Origin: an uncultured Pelagibacteraceae bacterium | GTDB lineage: Bacteria > Pseudomonadota > Alphaproteobacteria > Pelagibacterales > Pelagibacteraceae | DNA: 47,074 nucleotides | NCBI GenBank assembly: GCA_902597575.1 | Contig: CACJYF010000007.1 | Span: forward strand, 1 to 47,074 | Direction: 5' to 3' | The notes under the pieces: generated by a model | Seen by the model: only the letters and a program-made list of their open reading frames with translations | What the model was told of the DNA's origin: nothing | Databases searched by the model: none | Translations under genes and position numbers: made by a program | Shown here: positions 36,128-45,246 of the stretch, one piece after another | Layout: the number at the start of each line of letters is the position of its first letter | How positions within the stretch are numbered: the stretch's first letter is position 1

Positions 36128-36204
36128 TGGTGCGCCTGCTAGGAGTCGAACCCAGAACCTCCTGGTCCGTAGCCAAGCGCTCTATCCAGTTGAGCTACAG
36201 GCGC
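36128..36204 (-). tRNA. tRNA-Arg, anticodon ACG
   Basis: The minus strand folds into a 77-base tRNA with acceptor GCGCCTG/CAGGCGC, D arm GCTC/GAGC, anticodon stem CTTGG/CCAGG with loop CTACGGA (anticodon ACG, A34 likely converted to inosine by TadA), T arm CTGGG-TTCGACT-CCTAG and an encoded CCA. It reads CGU, CGC and CGA codons. Confidence 0.95.
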
Positions 36205-36277
36205 ATTTATAATTTTATTTAAATACAATATATTAATTTTTAGTATATTTTAATTATAAGATAAATTTAAAAAATTA

Positions 36278-37453
36278 ATGATAGATAGATCAAAAGAAGT
36301 GGTCATTGTTAGCGCTGTTAGGACACCTATAGGATCTTATAGAGGTTCATTAAAAAAAATGAGATCTGATCAGCTTGGATCTTTAGTGATCAAAGAAGCT
36401 TTAAAATTAACTAAATTTAGTCCAGATGAGGTAGACGAAGTAATAATGGGCCAAGTATTGACTGCTGGAGCTGGACAAAACCCTGCTAGACAAGCTGCAA
36501 TAAACGCTGGAATACCAATTTCAAAACCAGCCCATGTAATTAATCAAGTTTGTGGGTCTGGATTGAGAGCAGTAATATCGGGATATCAATCTATCAAATT
36601 AGGAGAGTCATTAAATGTTATTTCTGGGGGACAAGAGAATATGTCAATAGCACCACATTCAATTTTTTTTAGAGATGAAAGAAAAATTTCAGAAGATAAA
36701 CTAACCGATACAATGATTAATGATGGATTAATGGATGCTTTTAATAATTATCATATGGGAGTTACAGCGGAAAATATTGCAAAAAAATTTGACATATCTA
36801 AAAAGGAACAAGATGAGTTTGCTCTAATTTCTCAAAAAAAAACAGAAGAAGCAATCAAAAATAATAAATTTGATGATGAATTAGTTAAAATTAATCAGGG
36901 CAATAACATGCTAAACTTAGATGAGCATCCACGAATAGGTCTAAAAATTTCGGATTTAGAAAAACTTAAAACAGTTTTCAAAGAAAATGGAACAGTCACA
37001 CCTGGAAATTCTTCTGGTATAAATGATGGTGCTGCAGCTTTATTTTTAACCAATATTAAAGAAGCAGAAAAAAAATCTATCAATCCGCTTGCAAAAATAG
37101 TTTCATGGGCATCAGTTGGAGTAGATCCAACTTTAATGGGTCTAGGGCCAATAGAAGCCGTTCGCAAGGCAATTAATATAGCTGGATGGGATTTAGATGA
37201 GGTTGATTTATTTGAAATCAATGAAGCTTTTGCAGCTCAAAGCATAGCTGTAATTCGTGAGTTAGGTGTTGACCCAAATAAAGTCAATGTAAATGGTGGT
37301 GCAATCGCTCTAGGTCATCCCATTGGTGCGTCAGGAGCAAGAATACTCGTAACTTTAGTACATGAAATGAAGAGACAAAAAAAAAGTAAGGGTTGTGCAA
37401 CTCTCTGTATTGGAGGTGGAATGGGTATAGCTTTATGTATTGAAAGAATTTAG
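36278..37453 (+). CDS. Acetyl-CoA C-acetyltransferase (thiolase)
   Basis: Thiolase condenses two acetyl-CoA to acetoacetyl-CoA or runs the reverse step of beta-oxidation. The 391-residue protein has the nucleophile Cys92 in INQVCGSGLRAVISG, the NEAFAAQ motif, the His in GGAIALGHPIGASGARI and the second Cys in CIGGGMGIALCIER. Length and motifs match the biosynthetic PhbA/AtoB group. Neighbouring phbB or other polymer genes are not in the window, so its direction of use cannot be told. Confidence 0.93.
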   Translation: MIDRSKEVVIVSAVRTPIGSYRGSLKKMRSDQLGSLVIKEALKLTKFSPDEVDEVIMGQVLTAGAGQNPARQAAINAGIPISKPAHVINQVCGSGLRAVISGYQSIKLGESLNVISGGQENMSIAPHSIFFRDERKISEDKLTDTMINDGLMDAFNNYHMGVTAENIAKKFDISKKEQDEFALISQKKTEEAIKNNKFDDELVKINQGNNMLNLDEHPRIGLKISDLEKLKTVFKENGTVTPGNSSGINDGAAALFLTNIKEAEKKSINPLAKIVSWASVGVDPTLMGLGPIEAVRKAINIAGWDLDEVDLFEINEAFAAQSIAVIRELGVDPNKVNVNGGAIALGHPIGASGARILVTLVHEMKRQKKSKGCATLCIGGGMGIALCIERI

Positions 37454-37626
37454 GAATTTGTCTTTCTGTACTTCCCTTCTAGTAATATTTTTTGTATCCA
37501 CATTTTAGCGTCTATGTGTGTATTATAATTTGAATGAATAAGTGATTTTAATAACTTTTTAATCATTTTTGGATTTAAGAATAAAAGAGTGTCAAAAAAT
37601 AGGACAGAATGTGTTAAAAATTGCAA
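37450..37626 (-). CDS. Possible small or remnant coding frame downstream of thiolase
   Basis: A 58-codon frame on the minus strand reads naturally (LNPKMIKKLLKSLIHSNYN followed by DAKMWIQKILLEGKYRK) and overlaps the thiolase stop by 4 bases. It opens with TTG after an in-frame TAA; an internal ATG would leave 38 residues. I do not recognise it. It may be the C-terminal relic of a lost gene or a chance frame in this AT-rich gap. No ribosome binding site is seen. Confidence 0.25.
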   Translation of the reverse strand: MQFLTHSVLFFDTLLFLNPKMIKKLLKSLIHSNYNTHIDAKMWIQKILLEGKYRKTNS

Positions 37627-37660
37627 TTAACTATATTTTTATAGTGTATAAAACATAAAA

Positions 37661-40600
37661 ATGACTGAAAAATTATTAGTTCCTGATATTGGCGATTTTG
37701 AAAATGTTGAGGTAATTGAAATACTTGTTGCAGAGGGTCAAGAAATTAAAATAAACGATCCAGTGGTCACTATTGAGAGTGACAAATCCAGTGTTGAAAT
37801 TCCATCAACTTTTTCAGGAAAAGTTGAAAACATAAAGGTAAAAGTTGGTGATAAAGTCTCAAAAGGGGATTTGCTTTTAAATATATCTAGTTCTAGTGAA
37901 AAATTGTCTAAATTAGAAGAGGTTCCCAAAAATACTGAAAATTTAATTTTAGAGGCGGAAAATTCTTTAAAAAAAAATAAAGAACAAGAAAAGCAAATTC
38001 CAGAATTAGATAGAGAAAAATCTAGCATAATTGAAGTTGTAAATGAGGGCGATATTGATCCTTTAGAGACACGAGAATGGTTAGAGTCTCTCTCAGATGT
38101 TATTGAAAAAGATGGCAATCAGAGAGCTCACTATTTGATTAAGGAATTAATTAATAAAGCTTATATGGAGGGCGCCAATATTCCATACACGCAAAATACC
38201 CCCTATATAAATACGATTCCTGTGAGTGAGGAGAAGAAATCAAATGGTGATCAGAATGTAGAAAGAAGGATTAGGTCATTGATTAGATGGAATGCTGCTG
38301 CAATGGTAGTTAGAGCAAATAAAAAATTTCCTGAACTTGGGGGTCATATTGGAACTTTTGCATCTGCTGCAACTTTATATGATGTTGGTATGAATCATTT
38401 TTGGAGAGCTAAAAATAATAAATTTGGAGGAGATCTTATTTATTTTCAAGGTCATAGTGCACCAGGTATGTATGCTAGAGCATTCCTTGAGGGAAGGCTT
38501 AATGAAAAACAATTGGACTCTTTTAGACAGGAAGTTAAGCCTGGCGGTTTATCTTCATATCCACATCCTTGGTTAATGCCAAACTTTTGGCAATTTCCAA
38601 CAGTCTCTATGGGTTTAGGACCAATGTTAGCGATTTATCAAGCAAGATATATGAAATATTTGATTAATAGAGGCCTAATTAAAGACGAGGGTAGAAAAGT
38701 TTGGTCATTTTTGGGTGATGGTGAAATGGATGAGCCAGAGTCTTTAGGAGCAATTGGTTTAGCGGCTAGAGAAAATTTAGATAATCTAATATTTGTTGTA
38801 AATTGTAACCTTCAAAGATTAGACGGTCCTGTGCGAGGTAATGGCAAAATTATACAAGAATTAGAGGGAATTTTTAGAGGAGCAGGATGGAATGTTATTA
38901 AAGTAATTTGGGGTTCTTATTGGGATTCATTGTTAGCTAATGACAAAACAGGTCATCTTATTAAGACAATGAATGAAACAGTTGATGGAGAATATCAAGC
39001 AATGAAAGCAAGAGATGGAGCTTACGTTAGAGAAAAATTTTTTGGAAAATATCCAGAAACTTCGGAACTTGTCTCAAGCCTTTCTGACAAAGATATTTGG
39101 AGATTAAATAGAGGTGGACATGATCCTCATAAAGTTTTTGCAGCATATGATAAAGCATCTAAAAATATCGGTAGTCCCACTGTAGTAATTGCTAAAACTA
39201 TAAAGGGTTATGGCATGGGTAAAAGTGGTGAAAGTGTAAATACGACTCATCAGACTAAAAAGTTAGATGTTGACGATTTAATGTATTATAGAGATAGATT
39301 CGATGTCCCATTAACAGATCAGCAGGTTAAAAATATTGAGTATTATAAGCCAGATCAAAATTCACCTGAAATAAAATACATTAAAGAAAGAAGACTTCAG
39401 TTGGGTGGCTTTATTCCTGAGAGAACTACTTACGCAAAACCCATTAAAGCACCTCCAAAAGATATTTTTGATAATATGAAAGTTTCTACAGGTGAAAAAG
39501 AAATGTCGACCACAATGGCATTAGTCAGAATGTTGACAAATCTTTTAAGAGATAAAAATGTTGCATCTAGGCTGGTCCCAATCATTCCTGACGAAGCTAG
39601 AACATTTGGAATGGAAGGTTTTTTTCAAAAGATAGGAATTTACGCACATGAAGGTCAAAAATATGAGCCAGAAGACTCTGCTCAACTAAGTTCGTATAAA
39701 GAGGAAAAGAGTGGTCAAGTTTTAGAGGAAGGAATTAACGAGGCCGGAGCTATGTCATCATGGATTGCTGCGGGAACTTCATACACAAATCATGACATAG
39801 AAATGATACCAATTTATCTTTTCTACTCAATGTTTGGTTTTCAGAGAATTGGAGATTTTGCTTGGGCAGGTGCAGATAGTCAGTCCAGAGGATTTTTAAT
39901 TGGAGCTACTGCTGGACGAACAACTCTTGCTGGGGAAGGTCTACAACATCAAGATGGTCATAGCCACATAATGGCCTCGACTATTCCTAATTGCAGATCA
40001 TACGATCCAACATTTCACTATGAGCTCGCAGTAATATTTCGAGAAGGTTTAAGAAGAATGCATGAGAAAAAAGAGAATATTTTTTATTATATTACAACCA
40101 TGAATGAAAATTATCCTCATCCAGAAATGCCGAAAGATAAATCATGTGAGGAGGGTATTTTAAAAGGAATGTACAAAATAAAGGAGTTTAATAAGTATAA
40201 AAAAACTAAAATTCAATTTCTTGGATCTGGCACAATATTGAGAGAAATGATAGCTGGTGCAGAAATATTACAAAATGAATATCAAATCGATAGTGAGATT
40301 TGGAGTGTAACAAGCTTTAATGAATTAAGAAGGGATGGTCTTGACGTAGAGAGATATAATCTTCTAAATCCTGATAAAGAACCCAAAAAAAGCTATGTAG
40401 AAAAATGTTTAGGTAACGCTGAAGGACCAATTTTAGCAGCCTCTGATTATATGAGAATGAACTCCGATCAGATAAGACCTTATGTAAATAAAAGTTTTTA
40501 TTCACTAGGAACAGATGGATTTGGACGAAGTGATACAAGAAAAGAGTTAAGAAAATTTTTTGAGGTTGATAAGGAACATATCACAACATATGGATTGAGC

Positions 40601-40699
40601 ATTTTAGCTAAGGAACAGCTTATTGCATCAAAATACGCTAAAGAAGCAATTAAAAAGTATAAGATTGATGCTGATAAACCTATGCCAACAAAATTATAG
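37661..40699 (+). CDS. aceE: Pyruvate dehydrogenase E1 (homodimeric AceE type) fused to an N-terminal lipoyl domain
   Basis: The 1012-residue protein combines a lipoyl domain (about 1-76, lipoyl Lys42 in TIESDKSSVEIPS), a charged linker (about 77-128) and a complete AceE-type E1. E1 begins near DPLETREWLESLSDVIEKDG and has the thiamine diphosphate motif GDGEMDEPESLGAIGLAARE, NCNLQRLDGPVRGN and HSHIMASTIPNC. E1 decarboxylates pyruvate and passes the acetyl group to a lipoyl arm; here it carries one itself. Ordinary AceE is about 890 residues and has no such domain. The next gene, E2, starts after one base. Its lipoyl domain is about 67% identical to that of E2. Confidence 0.95.
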   Translation: MTEKLLVPDIGDFENVEVIEILVAEGQEIKINDPVVTIESDKSSVEIPSTFSGKVENIKVKVGDKVSKGDLLLNISSSSEKLSKLEEVPKNTENLILEAENSLKKNKEQEKQIPELDREKSSIIEVVNEGDIDPLETREWLESLSDVIEKDGNQRAHYLIKELINKAYMEGANIPYTQNTPYINTIPVSEEKKSNGDQNVERRIRSLIRWNAAAMVVRANKKFPELGGHIGTFASAATLYDVGMNHFWRAKNNKFGGDLIYFQGHSAPGMYARAFLEGRLNEKQLDSFRQEVKPGGLSSYPHPWLMPNFWQFPTVSMGLGPMLAIYQARYMKYLINRGLIKDEGRKVWSFLGDGEMDEPESLGAIGLAARENLDNLIFVVNCNLQRLDGPVRGNGKIIQELEGIFRGAGWNVIKVIWGSYWDSLLANDKTGHLIKTMNETVDGEYQAMKARDGAYVREKFFGKYPETSELVSSLSDKDIWRLNRGGHDPHKVFAAYDKASKNIGSPTVVIAKTIKGYGMGKSGESVNTTHQTKKLDVDDLMYYRDRFDVPLTDQQVKNIEYYKPDQNSPEIKYIKERRLQLGGFIPERTTYAKPIKAPPKDIFDNMKVSTGEKEMSTTMALVRMLTNLLRDKNVASRLVPIIPDEARTFGMEGFFQKIGIYAHEGQKYEPEDSAQLSSYKEEKSGQVLEEGINEAGAMSSWIAAGTSYTNHDIEMIPIYLFYSMFGFQRIGDFAWAGADSQSRGFLIGATAGRTTLAGEGLQHQDGHSHIMASTIPNCRSYDPTFHYELAVIFREGLRRMHEKKENIFYYITTMNENYPHPEMPKDKSCEEGILKGMYKIKEFNKYKKTKIQFLGSGTILREMIAGAEILQNEYQIDSEIWSVTSFNELRRDGLDVERYNLLNPDKEPKKSYVEKCLGNAEGPILAASDYMRMNSDQIRPYVNKSFYSLGTDGFGRSDTRKELRKFFEVDKEHITTYGLSILAKEQLIASKYAKEAIKKYKIDADKPMPTKL

Positions 40700-40700
40700 A

Positions 40701-41963
40701 ATGTCAAAAAAAGATATAAAAGTTCCAAACATTGGTGAATTCAAAGATGTAGAGGTTATTGAAATTTTAATCAAAGAAGGTCAAGAGATTAAAAAAAATG
40801 ATCCTTTAATCACAATTGAAAGTGATAAATCGAGTGTTGAAATCCCCTCATTACATGATGGATTAGTTACAGAATTAAACTTAAAAGTTGGTGATAAGGT
40901 TTCTGAGGGTAGTAAGATTTTAGAAATTGAATTAAAAGACAACAATTTAGAAACTAAAGAAATACAATCAACCAAAAAGGAAAACATCAAAGAAAACAAA
41001 ATAGAAATTGAAAAAAAAGTTAGACCAAAAAATATTATTGTAAAAGATTTTTCAAAAAAAACTTCAGCCTCGCCAAAAGTCAGAAAATTTGCTAGAGAAC
41101 TTGGTGTTGATATTAGCAAAGTTGAAGGTAGTGAAAGATTAGGAAGAGTAACTGAAAGTGATGTTAAGTCATTTGTTGCAAAAACTCTTGAGAGAAATAT
41201 TGAAAAAGAATTTAAAAAAGATGAAATAATAGAACTAGAGTATCCTCACTCTGAATTTGGAAAAACCGAGATAAAGGATATTCCAAGGGTAAAAAAACTT
41301 TCATCTAAATATCTTATGAATTCTTGGTCCAATATTCCTCATGTGACCAATCATGACGAAGCAGATATAACTGAATTAGAGGAGTTTAGAACTTCTCTTA
41401 CAGATATTTACACTGGAGAAAAAAAAAAAATTACTCCTTTAGCTTTTATTGTCAAAGCTTTAACTGCATCACTTAAAAAATTTCCAAATTTTAATTCATC
41501 TATTGATGAAATTGATAAAGGAAAAATGACTCTAAAAAAGTATTATCACATTGGAATAGCTGTGGATACGAAGCATGGGCTTATGGTACCAAAACTTAGA
41601 AATGCTGATAACAAGAACATAAATTTAATAGGTACTGAACTTAAAAAATTAAGTGATCAATGCAGAAATCTTAAAATTGATAAAAAAGAATTATTTGGTG
41701 GTTCTATGACTATAACGAGTCTAGGAGGTATTGGTGGTTCTTTTTTTACACCTATTATTAATTACCCTGAAGTCGCAATTCTAGGAGTTGGTAAATCTCA
41801 AAAAAAACAAATTTTTATTGATGGAAAGTTCATAACACGAACAATTCTACCTTTATCTTTATCTTATGATCATAGAATAATTGATGGAGCTGAAGCTGCT
41901 CGATTTAACAATGATTTGAAAGATAATCTAGGAAAAAATTTTGCTTATAAATTAGCTGTATAA
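40701..41963 (+). CDS. aceF: Pyruvate dehydrogenase E2 (dihydrolipoyl acetyltransferase)
   Basis: E2 transfers the acetyl group from its lipoyl arm to CoA. From the ATG at 40701 the protein has 420 residues: one lipoyl domain (1-77, Lys43), a Lys-rich linker, a peripheral subunit-binding domain (ASPKVRKFARELGVDISKVE), and the catalytic domain ending with SLSYDHRIIDGAEAARF, which holds the HxxxDG motif. An earlier in-frame ATG at 40623 lies inside aceE and is rejected. No E3 (lpd) gene follows. Confidence 0.94.
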   Translation: MSKKDIKVPNIGEFKDVEVIEILIKEGQEIKKNDPLITIESDKSSVEIPSLHDGLVTELNLKVGDKVSEGSKILEIELKDNNLETKEIQSTKKENIKENKIEIEKKVRPKNIIVKDFSKKTSASPKVRKFARELGVDISKVEGSERLGRVTESDVKSFVAKTLERNIEKEFKKDEIIELEYPHSEFGKTEIKDIPRVKKLSSKYLMNSWSNIPHVTNHDEADITELEEFRTSLTDIYTGEKKKITPLAFIVKALTASLKKFPNFNSSIDEIDKGKMTLKKYYHIGIAVDTKHGLMVPKLRNADNKNINLIGTELKKLSDQCRNLKIDKKELFGGSMTITSLGGIGGSFFTPIINYPEVAILGVGKSQKKQIFIDGKFITRTILPLSLSYDHRIIDGAEAARFNNDLKDNLGKNFAYKLAV

Positions 41964-41968
41964 AAGAT

Positions 41969-42859
41969 ATGTCAAAAACTCTATCATTATTTAGTGCATT
42001 ACTTTGCACTTTCATTTGGGGGACTACATTCATTGCACAAGATACAGGTATGGATGACATTGGTCCATTCACTTTTAATTCTGTAAGATTTTTCGTAGGT
42101 TTTTTAGCGATTATTCCTTTAGCATTATTGTTTGAAGCAAAAAAACTAAAAAAGGAATTTAGATTTAATACGAAAACATTCATTATTCTGTCACTTTTAA
42201 TTGGAGTGTCATTATTTCTAGGCTCAGCATTACAGCAGGTTGCGTTGCTTTACACCGATGTAGCAAATGCTGCTTTTTTTACAATTTTTTATGTTCCAAT
42301 GGTCCCCATAATTATTTTCATCTTTAAAAAAGATTTTTTACATTGGAGTGTATGGCCATCAGTAATTTTATGTTTGATTGGTGGATATTTGTTAACAAAT
42401 TTTCAAGATGCAACTGTAAGACTAGGCGACACTCTTGTGATATTGGGAGCTTTATTTTGGAGTACACATATTATTTTTACTGGTATGATTATTAAAAAGT
42501 ACAATCTACCATTAACGATTGGTGCAATTCAAACTTTACTAGTTGCTTTATTTTCATTTATTATAGGTTTATTTTCTGAGGAATTTGTAATTGAAAATAT
42601 TTTGAATGAAATAGATTCAATTTTATATGCTGGAATTTTGTCAGGTGGTTTTGCATTTGTTTTACAGATTTATGCTCAAAGAAATATAACACCAGCACCA
42701 GCAGCAATAATTTTTTCTTTGGAAGGTGTATTTGCAACGATCGCTGCTTGGTTTCTTTTAAATCAAATATTAGGAATTAATAATCTACTTGGTTGTTTTT
42801 TCATATTAAGTGGGGTCCTATTATCCCAATTAGTTCCATTAATTAAGAAAACAACCTAA
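41969..42859 (+). CDS. EamA/DMT-superfamily transporter
   Basis: The 296-residue integral membrane protein has about ten hydrophobic helices arranged as two EamA halves (starting near LFSALLCTFIWGTTFIAQ and LVILGALFWSTHIIFTG). The family exports or imports small metabolites; no substrate can be read from sequence. It starts 5 bases after aceF and may be in the same transcript. It converges on uppP with a 4-base overlap. Confidence 0.83.
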   Translation: MSKTLSLFSALLCTFIWGTTFIAQDTGMDDIGPFTFNSVRFFVGFLAIIPLALLFEAKKLKKEFRFNTKTFIILSLLIGVSLFLGSALQQVALLYTDVANAAFFTIFYVPMVPIIIFIFKKDFLHWSVWPSVILCLIGGYLLTNFQDATVRLGDTLVILGALFWSTHIIFTGMIIKKYNLPLTIGAIQTLLVALFSFIIGLFSEEFVIENILNEIDSILYAGILSGGFAFVLQIYAQRNITPAPAAIIFSLEGVFATIAAWFLLNQILGINNLLGCFFILSGVLLSQLVPLIKKTT

Positions 42860-43623
42860 GTATATATTATTAAAAATAAAATTAAGCCAAGAATTATTCG
42901 ATATATTACGAATATATTGAAGGAAACTTTATTTATAAATTTAAGAAAATATTTAATTGTAAAAAATGAAAACATAAATGATAAGAAAGTGGCAATCAAT
43001 AATAAGTAATTTATTTCTATTGTTTGTTCAAAAGCCTCTCTCAAACCAAGGAAACTTGCTCCTGTTAAAGCAGGTATAGATAATAAAAAAGAAATTTTAC
43101 TAGAGTCAATTCTATTAAAATTTAAAAACCTTGCTGCAGTAATTGTTATTCCGGCCCTACTAACTCCTGGTATTAATGCTAATATTTGAAATAAACCTAT
43201 TAATAAAACTGACTTAATATTCAAATCAGTAGAGATATTTCGACCAGCTTTTCTTTGATCAGCAAAAAAAAGTATGAGTCCAAAAAACAATGTTGTTGAT
43301 GCAATTATTTTTGTGTTTCTTAAAAGATGAATAAATTCAGTGGTATATAAAATATATCCAAATATCATTAAAGGCAAAGAACCAACAATTATTAAACTTA
43401 ATAATTTATTATTATTTCTTAAATCAAATAACTCTTTTCTAAAATAAAAAATTACCGCAATTAATGAGCCTAAGTGTAAACTTATATCTATCAACAAAGA
43501 ACTTGTCTCTAAATCGTAAAAGTTTGATACCAATATTAAATGAGCTGATGAGCTTATGGGTAAGAATTCTGAAATTCCTTGAATTGAAGAAAGAATTAAA
43601 ATTTCTATAAAATCTCGAAACAT
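42856..43623 (-). CDS. uppP: Undecaprenyl-diphosphatase
   Basis: UppP recycles the lipid carrier of cell wall synthesis by removing one phosphate from undecaprenyl diphosphate. The 255-residue membrane protein has both signature loops, IQGISEFLPISSSAHLILV at the N-terminus and ALIPGVSRAGITITAARFL in the middle, which contain the active-site Ser, Arg and Glu residues. It is convergent with the EamA gene. Confidence 0.95.
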   Translation of the reverse strand: MFRDFIEILILSSIQGISEFLPISSSAHLILVSNFYDLETSSLLIDISLHLGSLIAVIFYFRKELFDLRNNNKLLSLIIVGSLPLMIFGYILYTTEFIHLLRNTKIIASTTLFFGLILFFADQRKAGRNISTDLNIKSVLLIGLFQILALIPGVSRAGITITAARFLNFNRIDSSKISFLLSIPALTGASFLGLREAFEQTIEINYLLLIATFLSFMFSFFTIKYFLKFINKVSFNIFVIYRIILGLILFLIIYT

Positions 43624-43723
43624 ATAAGTGTCGTAACTTAAAAAATATTCATTTTAAACAATTCGATTTAATCATATTAGATATGCAAAAATCAGATTAA
43701 GTAGGTTTTAAGCTAAATATTGT

Positions 43724-43750
43724 TATAATTAGGTCAATTTTATTGACCTA
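43724..43750 (+). promoter_or_regulatory. gltD promoter with a palindromic operator at the start site
   Basis: A perfect TATAAT (43724-43729) is followed at once by an inverted repeat, with arms AGGTCAAT (43731-43738) and ATTGACCT (43742-43749) around TTT, plus one further T-A pair on the outside. The palindrome covers the expected transcription start, 57 bases before gltD. A convincing -35 box is not seen. It could be a repressor site or a leader hairpin for gltDB. The regulator is unknown. Confidence 0.55.
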
Positions 43751-43806
43751 TATATTCCTTTTACTAATAAAAACAATGTATATCTTGCCATAAATTTTAA
43801 AAAAAT

Positions 43807-45246
43807 ATGACTGATAAAATGCTTAAATTCGTCAAAATAGGTCAACAAACTCCACCTAAAAGAGGAGTTGATAATAGAAAAGATGATTTTAATGAAATCT
43901 ATGACGAATTTATAACTCAAAAAGCACAAGAGCAGTCAAGTAGATGCTCTCAATGTGGTGTTCCTTTTTGCCAAGTCCATTGTCCGTTAAGTAACAATAT
44001 TCCAGACTGGCTCAAATTGACTGCTGAGGGCAGATTAAAGGAAGCTTATGAGTTATCTCAGAGCACAAACAACATGCCCGAGGTTTGTGGTAGAATATGT
44101 CCACAAGACAGATTGTGTGAGGGTAACTGTGTTATTGAGCAGTCAGGCCATGGCACTGTTACAATTGGATCAGTTGAAAAATATATTACAGATAGTGCAT
44201 GGGAGAATGGATGGGTAAAACCAATTTCAGTTAAACATGAAAAAGATCAAAGTGTTGGAATAATTGGTGCTGGACCTGCTGGACTTGCAGCTGCTGAACA
44301 ACTTAGAAAAAATGGATATCAAATAACTGTTTATGACAGATATGACAGAGCAGGTGGCTTGTTGATTTATGGTATACCAAATTTTAAATTAGAAAAACAT
44401 GTAGTCGAGAGAAGAACCGAATTGTTGAAAGATGGTGGGATTAAATTTGAACAAAATTTTGAAGTTGGTAAGGATGCAACTTTAGAGCAACTGAGAAAAA
44501 AACATGATGCAATTTTAATTGCTACCGGGGTTTATAAACCAAGAGAGATTAATCTACCAGGAAATGACTTAGATAATATTTTTCCTGCTATGGAGTTTTT
44601 AACAGCATCAAATAAAAAGGGATTAGGAGACAAAGTTGATTTATTTGATAAAGGTATATTAAATGCTGAAGGTAAAGATGTTGTAGTTATTGGAGGTGGG
44701 GACACAGCAATGGATTGTGTTCGAACCTCAGTAAGACAAAAAGCTAACTCGGTTAAATGCCTATATAGAAGAGATAAAGATAATATGCCTGGATCTGCAA
44801 GAGAAGTAGCTAACGCAGAAGAAGAAGGTGTTGAATTTGTTTGGTTGTCTAGTCCAAAAGAATTTAAAGGAAAAAATAAAATTGAAAAATTAATTGTAGA
44901 TCAAATCCAACTAGGAGATCCAGATGACTCAGGTAGAAGAAGACCAGAAATTAAACAAGGATCTGAATTTGAAATTAAAGCAGATATAGTAATAAAAGCT
45001 TTAGGATTTGATCCAGAAAATTTGCCATTGTTATTTGAAGCACAAGAGTTGCAAGTTACAAAATGGGGAACAATAAAAGCTGATTTTGATACTATGGAGA
45101 CAAATATCAAAGGTGTTTTTGCTGCTGGAGATATTGTAAGAGGAGCATCTTTAGTGGTATGGGCAATAAAAGATGGTAGAGATGCTGCGTCGTCAATCAA
45201 GTCTTATCTTGAAAATATAGAATTAAAAAAATCAAAAGTTGCATAA
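43807..45246 (+). CDS. gltD: Glutamate synthase small subunit
   Basis: The small subunit oxidises NADPH and passes electrons to GltB for glutamate formation. The 479-residue protein begins with an adrenodoxin-like iron-sulfur region (SRCSQCGVPFCQVHCPLSNN, then CGRICPQDRLCEGNC), the FAD motif VGIIGAGPAGLAAAEQL, and the NADPH motif VVVIGGGDTAMDC, followed by AAGDIVRGASLVVWAI. Its TAA overlaps the gltB start (TAATG). The gltD-then-gltB order is the reverse of the classical gltBD. Confidence 0.96.
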   Translation: MTDKMLKFVKIGQQTPPKRGVDNRKDDFNEIYDEFITQKAQEQSSRCSQCGVPFCQVHCPLSNNIPDWLKLTAEGRLKEAYELSQSTNNMPEVCGRICPQDRLCEGNCVIEQSGHGTVTIGSVEKYITDSAWENGWVKPISVKHEKDQSVGIIGAGPAGLAAAEQLRKNGYQITVYDRYDRAGGLLIYGIPNFKLEKHVVERRTELLKDGGIKFEQNFEVGKDATLEQLRKKHDAILIATGVYKPREINLPGNDLDNIFPAMEFLTASNKKGLGDKVDLFDKGILNAEGKDVVVIGGGDTAMDCVRTSVRQKANSVKCLYRRDKDNMPGSAREVANAEEEGVEFVWLSSPKEFKGKNKIEKLIVDQIQLGDPDDSGRRRPEIKQGSEFEIKADIVIKALGFDPENLPLLFEAQELQVTKWGTIKADFDTMETNIKGVFAAGDIVRGASLVVWAIKDGRDAASSIKSYLENIELKKSKVA

